42,543 nt of DNA from UBA1163 sp049513055 (GTDB lineage Bacteria > Desulfobacterota > BSN033 > UBA1163). The position numbers and the translations under genes are program-made. Positions 17,484-25,851 of the stretch are shown piece by piece; position 1 is the first letter of the stretch; every line of letters begins with the position of its first letter. The stretch lies in assembly GCA_049513055.1 (NCBI GenBank), contig JBEKWN010000034.1, forward strand, positions 1 to 42,543, read 5' to 3'. The notes beneath the pieces were generated by a model. That model had not been told where the DNA came from. It made no database searches and worked only from the letters and a program-made list of their open reading frames with translations.

Positions 17484-18218
17484 ATGGCAGAAGGAAAATC
17501 CTTTTTCATCGATACCACCAAATGTACCGCTTGCAGAGGCTGTCAGATGTCCTGTAAGCAATGGAATCAACGAGCAACAGAAAAAACGATCAACCGGGGA
17601 AATCATCAGAATCCCCCGGATCTTTCCTACAATACATGGAAATTAGTTCGATTCAACGAGATCCCTGGGGATAAGGTGAATTGGTATTTCTTCCCAGATC
17701 AATGTCGTCATTGTATGTCTCCTCCCTGTAAAGAGGTGGCAGATGGGAAGGTAAAGGGCGCCATTACACAGGACGAGAAGACAGGGGCAGTTGTCTTCAA
17801 TCCAAAAATGAAGATAAAGCCCGCCGACTTCAAGGAAATTCGTGAGGCTTGCCCCTATGATATTCCAAGATTCCTCCCCGGTACAGGAATTATGGCGAAA
17901 TGCACAATGTGTTTCGACCGCACCAAAGAGGGGATGCTCCCGGCTTGTGTCAAGACCTGCCCGACTGGAGCAATGAACTTCGGAGATAGGAAGGACATTC
18001 TCGAGAAAGCTAACAAGAGGTTGGCAGAGGTAAAGGGCACTTATAAAGATGCCATGCTTGCCAATCCCGATGACGTTCGGATAATCTATCTCCTTGTGGA
18101 TGATCCTAAGAAGTATCACAAATTTGCTGTGGCAGAAAATACGATCGGGATCACAAGGAAGATGGCACTCAAACGTCTCTTTCAACCCTTGAACAGTCTT
18201 CAACACATGATTGGATAA
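17484..18218 (+). CDS. fdhB: Formate dehydrogenase iron-sulfur subunit
   Basis: Electron-transfer subunit of FdhAB, with 244 residues. It contains ferredoxin-type cysteine groups: CTACRGCQMSC near the N-terminus, CRHCMSPPC, the ACPYDIPRF cysteine, CTMC, and ACVKTCPTGAMNFGD, enough for several [4Fe-4S] clusters. It has no signal peptide and no C-terminal membrane helix, so it should be co-exported with FdhA as a soluble periplasmic dimer rather than anchored as in FdnGHI. No cytochrome subunit gene follows, so the electron acceptor is probably a periplasmic c-type cytochrome encoded elsewhere (inference). A strong terminator follows directly. Confidence 0.92.
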   Translation: MAEGKSFFIDTTKCTACRGCQMSCKQWNQRATEKTINRGNHQNPPDLSYNTWKLVRFNEIPGDKVNWYFFPDQCRHCMSPPCKEVADGKVKGAITQDEKTGAVVFNPKMKIKPADFKEIREACPYDIPRFLPGTGIMAKCTMCFDRTKEGMLPACVKTCPTGAMNFGDRKDILEKANKRLAEVKGTYKDAMLANPDDVRIIYLLVDDPKKYHKFAVAENTIGITRKMALKRLFQPLNSLQHMIG

Positions 18219-18246
18219 AACCCTGAAAAAAAGGGGGGTGTTATCA

Positions 18247-18288
18247 GGGCTTGTTTCGGACTCCCATCCGAAACAAGCCCGTTTTTTT
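18247..18288 (+). terminator. Strong intrinsic terminator of fdhAB
   Basis: A perfect 13-bp stem (18247-18259 with 18268-18280; GGGCTTGTTTCGG arm), an 8-base loop, then G and seven T. Confidence 0.92.
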
Positions 18289-18322
18289 CGTAATCTCCCC
18301 TCTCATCACCAACAACAAATTT

Positions 18323-18361
18323 CTCCCTCTCCCTTGACGGGAGAGGGTTGGGGTGAGGGTG
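18323..18361. repeat. Dispersed palindromic repeat, copy 1
   Basis: CCCTCTCCCT-TGAC-GGGAGAGGG hairpin with a GGGTGAGGGTG tail. A near-identical copy at 24856-24894 forms the end of the rluD-like gene. Confidence 0.7.
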
Positions 18362-18375
18362 ATTTATCGTATTTG

Positions 18376-18448
18376 TCATTCCTGCGAAACCAGGATTCTA
18401 TATCATTTTTTAAACTTATACATAGATTCCCGTTTCCACGGGAATGAC
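18376..18448. repeat. Inverted repeat with GTCATTCC / GGAATGAC ends
   Basis: GTCATTCC at the left and GGAATGAC at the right enclose AT-rich sequence; the right arm extends inward as CCCGTTTCCACGGG. The right arm contains the ATG 18444, which is probably not the true fdhE start. Confidence 0.55.
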
Positions 18449-18488
18449 AGACCCGAAAAGAAAGCTAAAGAATTTTAAGGAGGACTTT

Positions 18489-19337
18489 TTGGAACTTAAA
18501 AATAGAATTGAACAACTCAAAAAGAAAAGACCTGGCTATGGAGAGATTCTGGATTTCTATCAAATGGTCAAAGAGGCACAGGATAAAGTGAAGGCCTCTT
18601 TAAAAATTGATCCCATAAAACTCAAGAAGGAATGGAAGGAACTCTTGGCCAAAGAAGGCTTCTCATTGATTCAGAAAGAAGATTTCCCATTGGATATCGA
18701 GGCATCTGCCAAACTTTTTCAAACCCTCTGTCAGATCGGAAAAGATTCAAACCCTCATATAGCTGAGCAGGTGAGGAAAATCAAGGAGGCTATTGACAAT
18801 AAAAGAATAGACCTGAAGAAATTATTAAAGAAAGGAGTAAAGGAACAAAGGATTGACCAGGTTGCTGAAGAATTGGAATTAGATAAAAAAGTTTTTTTAT
18901 TTTTAATCCATAGCAGCACTAAGCCATCGATTGAAGCAGGAATGGAACAACTACGTAGTGAACTTGATCCTGAAACCTGGCTCAAAGGATATTGTCCTGT
19001 GTGTGGCTCCCTTCCCTCCTTAAGTCTATTGAAAGAGGAAACGGGAAAGCGGTATCTCCTCTGCTCCTATTGCGGTTATCAGTGGAGAATCGATCGATTG
19101 TACTGCCCTTTCTGTAACAACAAAGAACAGGAATCTCTTCACTATCTTTATGCAGAGGGGGAGGAAATCTATCGGATTGACCTCTGTGATAAATGCCACC
19201 AATATATTAAGACCATCGATTACAGAAACCTTGAAGAGTCAGATCCAGTTTTAGAGGACCTCGCCACCCTCCATCTCGATATTTTAGCCTCTCAAAAGGG
19301 CTATAAGAGACCAGTCCCCAACCCCTGGACGATCTGA
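18489..19337 (+). CDS. fdhE: Formate dehydrogenase accessory protein FdhE
   Basis: Cytoplasmic protein needed for activity of exported formate dehydrogenases; thought to act as a proofreading or redox factor before Tat export. Four CxxC pairs are visible in the C-terminal half: CPVC, CSYC, CPFC and CDKC, a rubredoxin-like metal-binding arrangement. The N-terminal half is helical and highly charged. I place the start at TTG 18489, because AAGGAGG (18477-18483) sits 5 bases before it and RPGYGEILDFYQ, where the conserved part begins, follows. The upstream in-frame ATG 18444 lies inside a dispersed repeat and has no ribosome site. From the TTG it has 282 residues. It is separated from fdhB by a terminator, so it needs its own transcription or read-through. 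Confidence 0.85.
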   Translation: MELKNRIEQLKKKRPGYGEILDFYQMVKEAQDKVKASLKIDPIKLKKEWKELLAKEGFSLIQKEDFPLDIEASAKLFQTLCQIGKDSNPHIAEQVRKIKEAIDNKRIDLKKLLKKGVKEQRIDQVAEELELDKKVFLFLIHSSTKPSIEAGMEQLRSELDPETWLKGYCPVCGSLPSLSLLKEETGKRYLLCSYCGYQWRIDRLYCPFCNNKEQESLHYLYAEGEEIYRIDLCDKCHQYIKTIDYRNLEESDPVLEDLATLHLDILASQKGYKRPVPNPWTI

Positions 19338-19432
19338 AAAATAAAAAATGGGAAATAAGAAATTTGGATCTAATTTCCAATTTGTTATTTTACCTTCCAT
19401 TTCCTATATTTCCTACTTTCCATTTTCTTATG
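19338..19432. repeat. Palindromic AT-rich intergenic repeat
   Basis: The left arm (AAAATGGGAAATAAGAAAT) is nearly the reverse complement of the right (ATTTCCTACTTTCCATTTT). It begins about 10 bases after the fdhE stop. The remaining 130 bases up to 19562 hold nothing I recognise. Confidence 0.5.
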
Positions 19433-19562
19433 AACTAATTACCCCTTGTTTTTGAAGGATGAATGGGATATAAATATTGGATAGTGCAGGTAAATGGTAA
19501 TTGTGAAAAGACACTTTTCACTAACACTGAACACTATCACTAATTATTGAACGGTGAATGAT

Positions 19563-20699
19563 ATGAAAAGAAAATGGTTTGTGATAGGCGTTTGGGTTGT
19601 GGGATGTTTCTTGTTCTTCAATGTATTTCCATCCTATGCCCAAAAATCGCCCAAGACTCTTACTCTCCTCTATAGTAATAATATTAATGCCGAGATTGAC
19701 CCTTGCCCAACCTGAGGGGAAAAGAGTCGAACTGGCGGTCTGGCCAGAAGAGGAGCATGGGTCAAGGATTTACGAGAGAGTCAAAAGGGGATACTCGTTT
19801 TAGATTCGGGCGATCTCCTTTTCAAAAGATATGCTAATCCCATTCCTGAAAATGAATTAAAGGGGATGAGCGAGAAAGCCCATCTTATTATCGAGAGTTT
19901 CAATTTAACGGGTTACGATGCCATAGGAATTGGGGATGATGATTTAAACCTGGGGAAGGAATTTCTATTGGAAATTTCAAAGAAAGCCAATTTTCCATTT
20001 CTCTCTTCCAATCTCTTTGATGAGGCGTCAGGAAAAATTCTTTTTCAATCCTCTCTCATAAAGGAAATCCATGGTCTTCGAATTGGCATTTTTAGCCTTC
20101 TCTCGCTTGATTTCTTTACGGATCCTTCTGATCCACGAAGAAGGGGATTGAACATTCATTCTCCGATCGAAACAGCACAAGCCATGGTTAAAGAACTTAA
20201 ACCCAAAACCGATTTGATCATTCTCCTAAGCCATCTTGGCTATGTGAAAGATATCGAGTTGGCCCAGACTGTCCAAGGAATCAATATCATCGTGGGTGGC
20301 CATACCGGCATCAATCTCCCCTATCCTCCAGTCATCAAAAATACAATGATCCTTCAGACCGCTTCTCGAGGGATGTTTGGGGCAAGGCTTGACCTCTTTT
20401 TCTATAACAATGAGCCTATCTTTTACAATTCGGCAACCAAAATATCTTTGGAGAACAACCTCAACAGCATCAACCAACGATTAACCTCTAAGGAAACACC
20501 GGAGGCTGAAAAGGCTCAATGGCAAAAAACCAAAGAGGATACTGAACGAACCCTTAACCAACTCCGGGGTAAAAACCAATTTACGAATAACATCATTCCA
20601 CTGCAGGATCAGATGAAAGAAGATCCCAATATTAAAAAGTTGGTCGAAGCCTATAAGGCAAAAAGCCAGGCAACAGAAAATCCTGTCTCTTCGAAATGA
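19563..20699 (+). CDS. Candidate selenoprotein: exported metallophosphoesterase / 5'-nucleotidase-like protein (UGA = Sec51)
   Basis: One frame runs from ATG 19563 to 20699, interrupted only by TGA 19713-19715. Read as selenocysteine, it gives 378 residues: a signal peptide ending SYA, strand TLTLLYS, then C48-P-T-Sec51, and GGLARRGAWV, DSGD84 and the rest of a UshA/YhcR-type fold. Sequence on both sides of the TGA is needed for the fold and stays in frame, so a frameshift or decay is unlikely. The canonical metal ligands are mostly changed: the DxH position reads N40-I-N42, GNHE reads G124-DDD, GHxH reads GH247TG; D84 and H224 remain. A catalytic phosphoesterase is therefore doubtful and the CxxU motif suggests redox chemistry (inference). 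The C-terminal 60 residues are charged and helical. It overlaps the radical SAM gene by ATGA. Confidence 0.72.
19732..19747 (+). promoter_or_regulatory. Candidate bacterial SECIS of the metallophosphoesterase-like gene
   Basis: A 5-bp perfect stem CTGGC / GCCAG closes the loop GGUCUG. The loop begins 21 bases after the UGA and starts with two guanosines, matching the other two candidate SECIS elements in this window. Paired by eye. Confidence 0.5.
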
Positions 20700-22468
20700 T
20701 AATGGGAAGCATTGATCTAATCCTTTTACATCCCCCAACCCTTTACGACTTCAGAAATCGACCTGGGATTCATGGTCCGATCAGCGATGTTGTTCCCTCC
20801 ACACCCATCTTTGAAATGTATCCTATTGGGTTTGCCAGCCTCTCAGAATATTTGGAGCGCCACGGTCTCAAAGTCAGGATCATCAATGTGGCCATGAAGA
20901 TGCTCAAGGATGAGAAATTTGATGTGGAGCGGCTCATCCAGAAAAATAAGCCCGTAGCCTTCGGCATCGATCTCCATTGGATGGCCCATGTCCAAGGAGC
21001 ATTGGCTTTTGCAGAGATCATTAAACGGTTTCATCCCAACATCCCTGTCATCTTGGGTGGGCTTTCTGCTACCTATTATCATGAAGAGATTCTTCATCAA
21101 TATCCTTTTATCGATTTTGTGGTGAGAGGAGATTCTACAGAGAAGCCGCTGCTTCGACTCCTCCAAGCGATCAAAAAAGGGGGAGATTTCAAAAATATTC
21201 CTAACCTCACCTATCGGGATGAGAGAAATGGAATTCACGTCAATCCCCTCACCTGTGTACCGAAGAACCTCGACGAGATTACGATCGACTACCGCCACAT
21301 CATGAAGAAGGTGGTGAGGTATGTTGACCCCACAGGCTACCAGCCTTTTATTGATTGGTATACTTATCCTGTGACAGCCGTCTTCACCTGCCGGGGGTGT
21401 ATCTACTCTTGTAAAACTTGTGGAGGATCCGCACAGACCTTTCGAACGATGGCCAACCGGAGGAAACCAGCCTATCGGGATCCCAAATTATTGGCACAGG
21501 ATATCTTCAATATCTCAGATCACCTCCATGCGCCAGTGATGATCATCGGCGACATCTTTCAACCCGGAGAAGAATATGGCTTCAACTTTCTTCAGGAGAT
21601 GAAGAGGAGGCCGATCACCAACCATATCGCTTTTGAATTTTTTGTCCCTCCTTCCAGGACTCAACTCAAAAGGATTGCCGAGTCTATTTCGAACTTCAAT
21701 ATCGAGATCTCTCCAGAGTCTCACGACGAAGAAGTTCGAAAGGCTTTTGGAAGACCCTATAACAATGAACCGTTGGAAAGGATGCTCGTGGATGCCATCG
21801 ATCTTGGCTCGAAACGGATCGATCTCTTCTTCATGACCGGCCTCCCAAAACAGACCTATCAATCCGTTCTGGAGACGGTGGATTATTGTCGCTCCCTGTT
21901 AGAACGATTTCGTTCCTACAACAAGCTCTTCCCCTTCATCTCTCCTCTGGCCCCCTTCTTGGATCCTGGGAGCACTGTCTTTGAAGCACCTGAAAAATAT
22001 GGATACCGCTTGCTTTACCGGACAGTGGAGGAACACCGTCAGGCCTTATTGGCACCTAGTTGGAAATATATCCTCAACTACGAAACGGAATGGATGAATC
22101 GGGATGAGATCGTCGCGAGCACCTATGAGGCTGGGAAGAGGCTCAATCGTTTGAAGGCCGAATTCGGTCTGATCGATCCAAAGACAGCAGAATCGGTTGA
22201 GGTGCGGCTCGAAGGGGCAGTCCAGATGATGAAGGAGATCGACCGGATCATGGCCCTTCCAGATGCCAAAGAGAGGGAGGCTGCATTGGAATCTATTTCA
22301 AGTGGGCATCTCTCCCTCCGTCACTATAGCATGTCCACGATCTGCGAGAAAAAAGAACTGGAGTGGCCCACTCGATTTATTCGAATGAACTTCATCAAGA
22401 TTCTTAAGACACTCCTCGTGAGGAGGAAACCCAATGTCTCCATCCCCTCATCAACAGGTTCTCCGTAA
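20696..22468 (+). CDS. B12-binding-domain radical SAM protein
   Basis: A 590-residue radical SAM enzyme with an N-terminal cobalamin-binding-like domain (LILLHPPT, GFASLSEYLERHGL, PVILGGLSATYYHEE) and a central SAM domain with the cluster motif C235-IYS-C239-KT-C242. Later segments (IEISPESHDEEVRKAFGR, FFMTGLPKQTY) are typical of the B12-dependent group. The C-terminal 130 residues are helical and not assigned. The substrate is unknown. It starts on ATGA at the end of the Sec51 gene and overlaps selA by 35 bases, so all three should be translated from one message. That link suggests, but does not prove, a shared role. ORFs of this architecture are often left without an assigned reaction. Confidence 0.85.
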   Translation: MIMGSIDLILLHPPTLYDFRNRPGIHGPISDVVPSTPIFEMYPIGFASLSEYLERHGLKVRIINVAMKMLKDEKFDVERLIQKNKPVAFGIDLHWMAHVQGALAFAEIIKRFHPNIPVILGGLSATYYHEEILHQYPFIDFVVRGDSTEKPLLRLLQAIKKGGDFKNIPNLTYRDERNGIHVNPLTCVPKNLDEITIDYRHIMKKVVRYVDPTGYQPFIDWYTYPVTAVFTCRGCIYSCKTCGGSAQTFRTMANRRKPAYRDPKLLAQDIFNISDHLHAPVMIIGDIFQPGEEYGFNFLQEMKRRPITNHIAFEFFVPPSRTQLKRIAESISNFNIEISPESHDEEVRKAFGRPYNNEPLERMLVDAIDLGSKRIDLFFMTGLPKQTYQSVLETVDYCRSLLERFRSYNKLFPFISPLAPFLDPGSTVFEAPEKYGYRLLYRTVEEHRQALLAPSWKYILNYETEWMNRDEIVASTYEAGKRLNRLKAEFGLIDPKTAESVEVRLEGAVQMMKEIDRIMALPDAKEREAALESISSGHLSLRHYSMSTICEKKELEWPTRFIRMNFIKILKTLLVRRKPNVSIPSSTGSP

Positions 22469-23867
22469 GATACCCAGTGTGGATGAAATCCTCTCTAAAC
22501 CAGAGGTTTCCAATCTCTTAAAAACCTATCCACGAAGCGTAGTGGTCGAAGCTATCCGAAAAGGATTGGGACGACTGCGTGAAGAAATCCTCCGTAAAGA
22601 AGAATTATCTCAATTAGGAGATGACCTCTTTTCTTTCGAACGCCTCTATCCCCTCTTCCAGAAAGAGATCGATCTCCAAATTCAACCCCGGCTCCGTCGA
22701 GTTATCAATGCGACCGGCGTGGTGATCCACACCAATCTGGGCAGGGCTCCACTCCATTCTTCTGCGATTAAACATCTCATTGACATCTCTAAACACTATT
22801 CCAACTTAGAATATGACATCGAATTGGGTGAACGTGGAAGTCGATATACTCATGTAGAAGAGATCCTCTGCCGCCTCTCGGGTGCAGAATCGGCTCTGGT
22901 GGTGAATAATAATGCAGGGGCAGTCCTGCTTGTCTTGAATACCCTTGCAGAGGGCAAAGAAGTTATCGTTTCGAGAGGGGAACTAGTCGAAATCGGGGGA
23001 GCATTCCGGATCCCTGATGTGATGAAACGAAGTGGAACTTTGCTCAGGGAGGTTGGGACGACAAATCGTACTCACCTCAGCGATTATCAAAAAGCGATCG
23101 GCCCCCAAACAGCTCTGCTCCTGAAGGTTCATACCAGCAACTTCAGGGTGATGGGCTTCGCCTCTGAGGTATCTCTACAAGAATTGGTTCAACTGGGAAG
23201 GGAACATCAACTCTCTGTCGTGGATGATCTGGGGAGTGGCTGCCTGATAGATCTCACCCAGTATGGATTAGAAAAGGAGCCTACCGTTCAAGAGACGATC
23301 AAAACTGGGGTGGATGCGGTCACCTTTAGTGGGGATAAACTCCTGGGAGGTCCTCAGGCCGGAATCATTCTGGGGAAGAAAAAATTTCTGGACCTCTTCA
23401 AGATCAATCCCTTGACCCGAGCCCTTCGCATCGATAAGCTTACTTTAGCTGCTCTTGAATCCACCCTTCTCCTCTACTTCGATGAGAAGAAGGCAATGGA
23501 AGAAATTCCAACCCTTCGAATGTTGAGTTTAGATACGAGGAGATTAAAAAGGAGAGGAAGACGTCTGTTGAAAAGATTGTCAGGGATGATGAACAAAAGG
23601 ATGACATTCACTCTGAAAGAAGATGTTTCTCAAGTGGGAGGCGGAGCCCTTCCCCTTCAGGAACTTCCAACCGTGGTCGTCGCCATCAAACCTCTCGACT
23701 TTTCCGTAAACAGCCTCGAAGAAAATTTAAGGAAGGGGGACCTTCCCATCATTTCTCGAATCAGCAAAGAAGAATTGATCCTGGATATGAGAACCGTCTT
23801 CGATGAAGAAATCCCTCTATTGGCTGCTGGTCTTGAGAAGACCTTGAAACATCTCCAGTCACAATGA
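22434..23867 (+). CDS. selA: L-seryl-tRNA(Sec) selenium transferase
   Basis: PLP enzyme that converts Ser-tRNA(Sec) to Sec-tRNA(Sec) using selenophosphate. Of 477 residues, full length, it has the N-terminal tRNA-binding domain (IPSVDEILSKPEV ... YPRSVVVEAIR), INATGVVIHTNLGRAPL, RGSRYTHVE, NNNAGAVLL, and the PLP lysine K302 in FSGDKLLGGPQAG. Ribosome site AGGAGG just before ATG 22434, inside the end of the radical SAM gene. Its end overlaps the next gene by ATGA. selB and selD, needed for the pathway, are not in the window; tRNA-Sec is 2.4 kb downstream. Confidence 0.95.
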   Translation: MSPSPHQQVLRKIPSVDEILSKPEVSNLLKTYPRSVVVEAIRKGLGRLREEILRKEELSQLGDDLFSFERLYPLFQKEIDLQIQPRLRRVINATGVVIHTNLGRAPLHSSAIKHLIDISKHYSNLEYDIELGERGSRYTHVEEILCRLSGAESALVVNNNAGAVLLVLNTLAEGKEVIVSRGELVEIGGAFRIPDVMKRSGTLLREVGTTNRTHLSDYQKAIGPQTALLLKVHTSNFRVMGFASEVSLQELVQLGREHQLSVVDDLGSGCLIDLTQYGLEKEPTVQETIKTGVDAVTFSGDKLLGGPQAGIILGKKKFLDLFKINPLTRALRIDKLTLAALESTLLLYFDEKKAMEEIPTLRMLSLDTRRLKRRGRRLLKRLSGMMNKRMTFTLKEDVSQVGGGALPLQELPTVVVAIKPLDFSVNSLEENLRKGDLPIISRISKEELILDMRTVFDEEIPLLAAGLEKTLKHLQSQ

Positions 23868-24889
23868 CGCAATATTTACTTAAAGAACACAACCAAGGAA
23901 AATCTTTTTCAATCCAGATTTCTAAAAAAGATCAGGGAAGACGCCTCGACCAATTTCTCTCGGACACCAACCTGAACCTCTCTCGCTCTCAGGCAAAGCA
24001 TTGGATTGAGAAACATCATATCTTTCTGAATCAGAAACCCACTAAGCCCAGTGCTCATGTCAAAAAAGGAGACATTGTCTCAGGAACCCTTCCCGAACCC
24101 AAACCCCATTCTCTCAAACCAGAATCCATTCCCCTCACCATCCTTTATGAAGACTCCTCTATCATTGTAATCGATAAGCCTTCGGGAATGGTCGTTCATC
24201 CTGCTTATGGAAACCCTTCTGGCACATTAGTCAATGCCCTTCTTTATCATTGTAAAGATCTCGGTGGTATTAATGGCGTCTTGAGGCCGGGTATTGTGCA
24301 CCGATTGGATAAGGATACTTCTGGTGTGATGGTCGTCGCTAAAGATGACGAGGCTTTCCATCATTTGACCAAGCAATTTAAAAACCGGACTGTGGAAAAG
24401 GTCTATCTGGCCATTGTCTATGGAAAATTCGGTCAGGACGAAGGCTTAATCGATTCGGCCATCGGAAGACACCCAAGTGAAAGAAAAAAGATGTCCACTC
24501 GGACTAAAAAAGGAAGAATGGCGATCACCCGTTGGAAGAAGGTTGAGGAATTTAATGGCTGTATCCTTCTTGAGATTTTTCCTCAGACCGGACGAACTCA
24601 TCAGATTCGGGTGCACCTCTCCTCCATTGGCCATCCCCTTTTGGGAGACTCTTTATACGGAAGAAAAGGAAGACCCGGGGCGATCCGTGACCCTGTTTTG
24701 AAAGAGTGCGTGAAGAGAATGAATCGTCAGGCCCTTCATGCCCGACGATTGGAATTCGATCATCCTCGAACAGGAGAAAGAGTCCAGTTTGTTTCACCCA
24801 TCCCTCAAGATATGGAAGAAGTGCTGGAATGGTTGAGGTCACAGACCAAAAACTCCTCCCTCTCCCTTGAGGGGAGAGGGCGTGGGTGA
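23864..24889 (+). CDS. RluD/RluA-family pseudouridine synthase
   Basis: Converts uridine to pseudouridine in RNA, probably 23S rRNA. It has an N-terminal S4-like domain (QGRRLDQFLSDTNLNLSRSQAKHWIE), then the catalytic motif GIVHRLDKDTSG with catalytic Asp149, and FPQTGRTHQIRVHLSSIGHPLLGD. The length of 341 residues is normal or slightly long. The last dozen residues (NSSLSLEGRGRG) are encoded by a dispersed DNA repeat that also occurs at 18323, so the original C-terminus was probably elsewhere. It starts on the ATGA overlap with selA and therefore shares its transcript. The exact rRNA target is not fixed by sequence. Confidence 0.88.
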   Translation: MTQYLLKEHNQGKSFSIQISKKDQGRRLDQFLSDTNLNLSRSQAKHWIEKHHIFLNQKPTKPSAHVKKGDIVSGTLPEPKPHSLKPESIPLTILYEDSSIIVIDKPSGMVVHPAYGNPSGTLVNALLYHCKDLGGINGVLRPGIVHRLDKDTSGVMVVAKDDEAFHHLTKQFKNRTVEKVYLAIVYGKFGQDEGLIDSAIGRHPSERKKMSTRTKKGRMAITRWKKVEEFNGCILLEIFPQTGRTHQIRVHLSSIGHPLLGDSLYGRKGRPGAIRDPVLKECVKRMNRQALHARRLEFDHPRTGERVQFVSPIPQDMEEVLEWLRSQTKNSSLSLEGRGRG

Positions 24890-24894
24890 GGGTG
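24856..24894. repeat. Dispersed palindromic repeat, copy 2
   Basis: CCCTCTCCCT-TGA-GGGGAGAGGG with a GGTGAGGGTG tail. It overlaps the 3' end of the rluD-like gene and supplies its stop codon. Copy 1 is at 18323-18361. Confidence 0.75.
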
Positions 24895-24924
24895 ACAAAA
24901 AAGGGTTAGTTCCCCCTCCCCTTT

Positions 24925-24987
24925 ACCCTGTTAGATAAGGTTATTTGTTTGCCCCTGCTACTCAAGAAATATTCTATCTAACAGGGT
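24925..24987. repeat. Short terminal-inverted-repeat element, copy 1
   Basis: Perfect 13-base inverted ends: ACCCTGTTAGATA (24925-24937) and TATCTAACAGGGT (24975-24987); 63 bases in all. The ends resemble those of the element at 38032-38128 (ACCCCGTTAGAAAT). It is flanked by CCCCTCCC-type palindromes. Confidence 0.7.
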
Positions 24988-25849
24988 GAATCCCCTCCCA
25001 CCAGGGGAGGGGAAAGTTTTCTGTGGAATTATTTTTGATATAAGGAAAAGGACGAATATTCTTAACCGATCTGCTTTAAAAACAAAGAACAACCTTCCCT
25101 ATTTCGAAATCCCTGAGCTGATAAAACTTGAATGGGTCCGGCATGCTTTTCTCACTCGTCAGGGTGGGGTGAGCCTTCCACCTCATAATTCTCTCAATTT
25201 GAGCGATAAGAATGGTGATCGGGAAGAATTTATCTCCAAAAATAAAAACCTTGTTGCTGCAGCCTTTGGTTTTGATTCGAGTCGTTTGATTCTGCTCGAT
25301 CAAATGCAACAAGACCAGATCCTTCTCCTTAAAGAACCTATCATCACCCTTCCCTCTCCTTTAGAATATGATGCTCTGATCACGAATTCTCCGAATGCAT
25401 TCCTTGGCATACTCACCGCAGATTGCCTCCCAATCTTCCTCGTTGATCAAAAAAGAAAAGTGATTGCTGCGACCCATGCTGGAAGACAGGGAACGGCTCT
25501 ACACATTACAGCGAGGCTTATAAAAAAGATGGAGAAGGAGTTCGGTTGTTCATCAAAAGACTTCCTCATCGCCATAGGCCCATCCATAGGGTCTTGCTGT
25601 TACGAAATCGACGAAAGGGTTTTTCAGCCGGAGTGGGAACCCTTTTCAACCTCAAGAGGAGCGGGAAAGTGGATGGTGGACCTGGCTCAGATCAATATCG
25701 CTCAGATGAAAAGGGAGGGAATTAAAGAGGAGCAAATTTCTTGGATCAATCTCTGCACCCATTGTCATAGTGACCTTTTCTTCTCCTACCGAAAAGAAGG
25801 CCGAACGGGAAGGCAACTCTCGTTTATTGGAATGATTCAACCCAAATGA
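24986..25849 (+). CDS. pgeF: PgeF/YfiH-family (laccase-domain) protein
   Basis: Zinc enzyme family described as a peptidoglycan-editing factor and purine-nucleoside phosphorylase/deaminase. The conserved parts are present: VRHAFLTRQGGVS, TADCLPIFL (Cys of the metal site), ATHAGRQGTA (His), IGPSIGSCCYEI, and INLCTHCHSDLFFSYRKEG-TGRQLSFI at the end. The start is uncertain. The only common start codon before the conserved region is GTG 24986, in the end of a repeat element and without a ribosome site; a rare ATT 25058 after AAGGAAAAGG is an alternative. The first 35 or so residues read from 24986 do not look like the family, so the protein is probably shorter than 287 residues. Confidence 0.82.
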   Translation: MNPLPPGEGKVFCGIIFDIRKRTNILNRSALKTKNNLPYFEIPELIKLEWVRHAFLTRQGGVSLPPHNSLNLSDKNGDREEFISKNKNLVAAAFGFDSSRLILLDQMQQDQILLLKEPIITLPSPLEYDALITNSPNAFLGILTADCLPIFLVDQKRKVIAATHAGRQGTALHITARLIKKMEKEFGCSSKDFLIAIGPSIGSCCYEIDERVFQPEWEPFSTSRGAGKWMVDLAQINIAQMKREGIKEEQISWINLCTHCHSDLFFSYRKEGRTGRQLSFIGMIQPK

Positions 25850-25851
25850 CA

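Noticed and set aside
18211..18447. 78-codon ORF between fdhB and fdhE
   Set aside because: It translates the terminator and dispersed repeats (the SPSPLTGEG type product) and has no ribosome site.
19563..20699. Reading the Sec51 gene as a simple pseudogene with a nonsense mutation
   Set aside because: The frame is intact on both sides, the TGA sits at a Cys-like position in CPTxG, a SECIS-like hairpin follows, and the Sec machinery is linked. A nonsense mutation is still possible but less likely.
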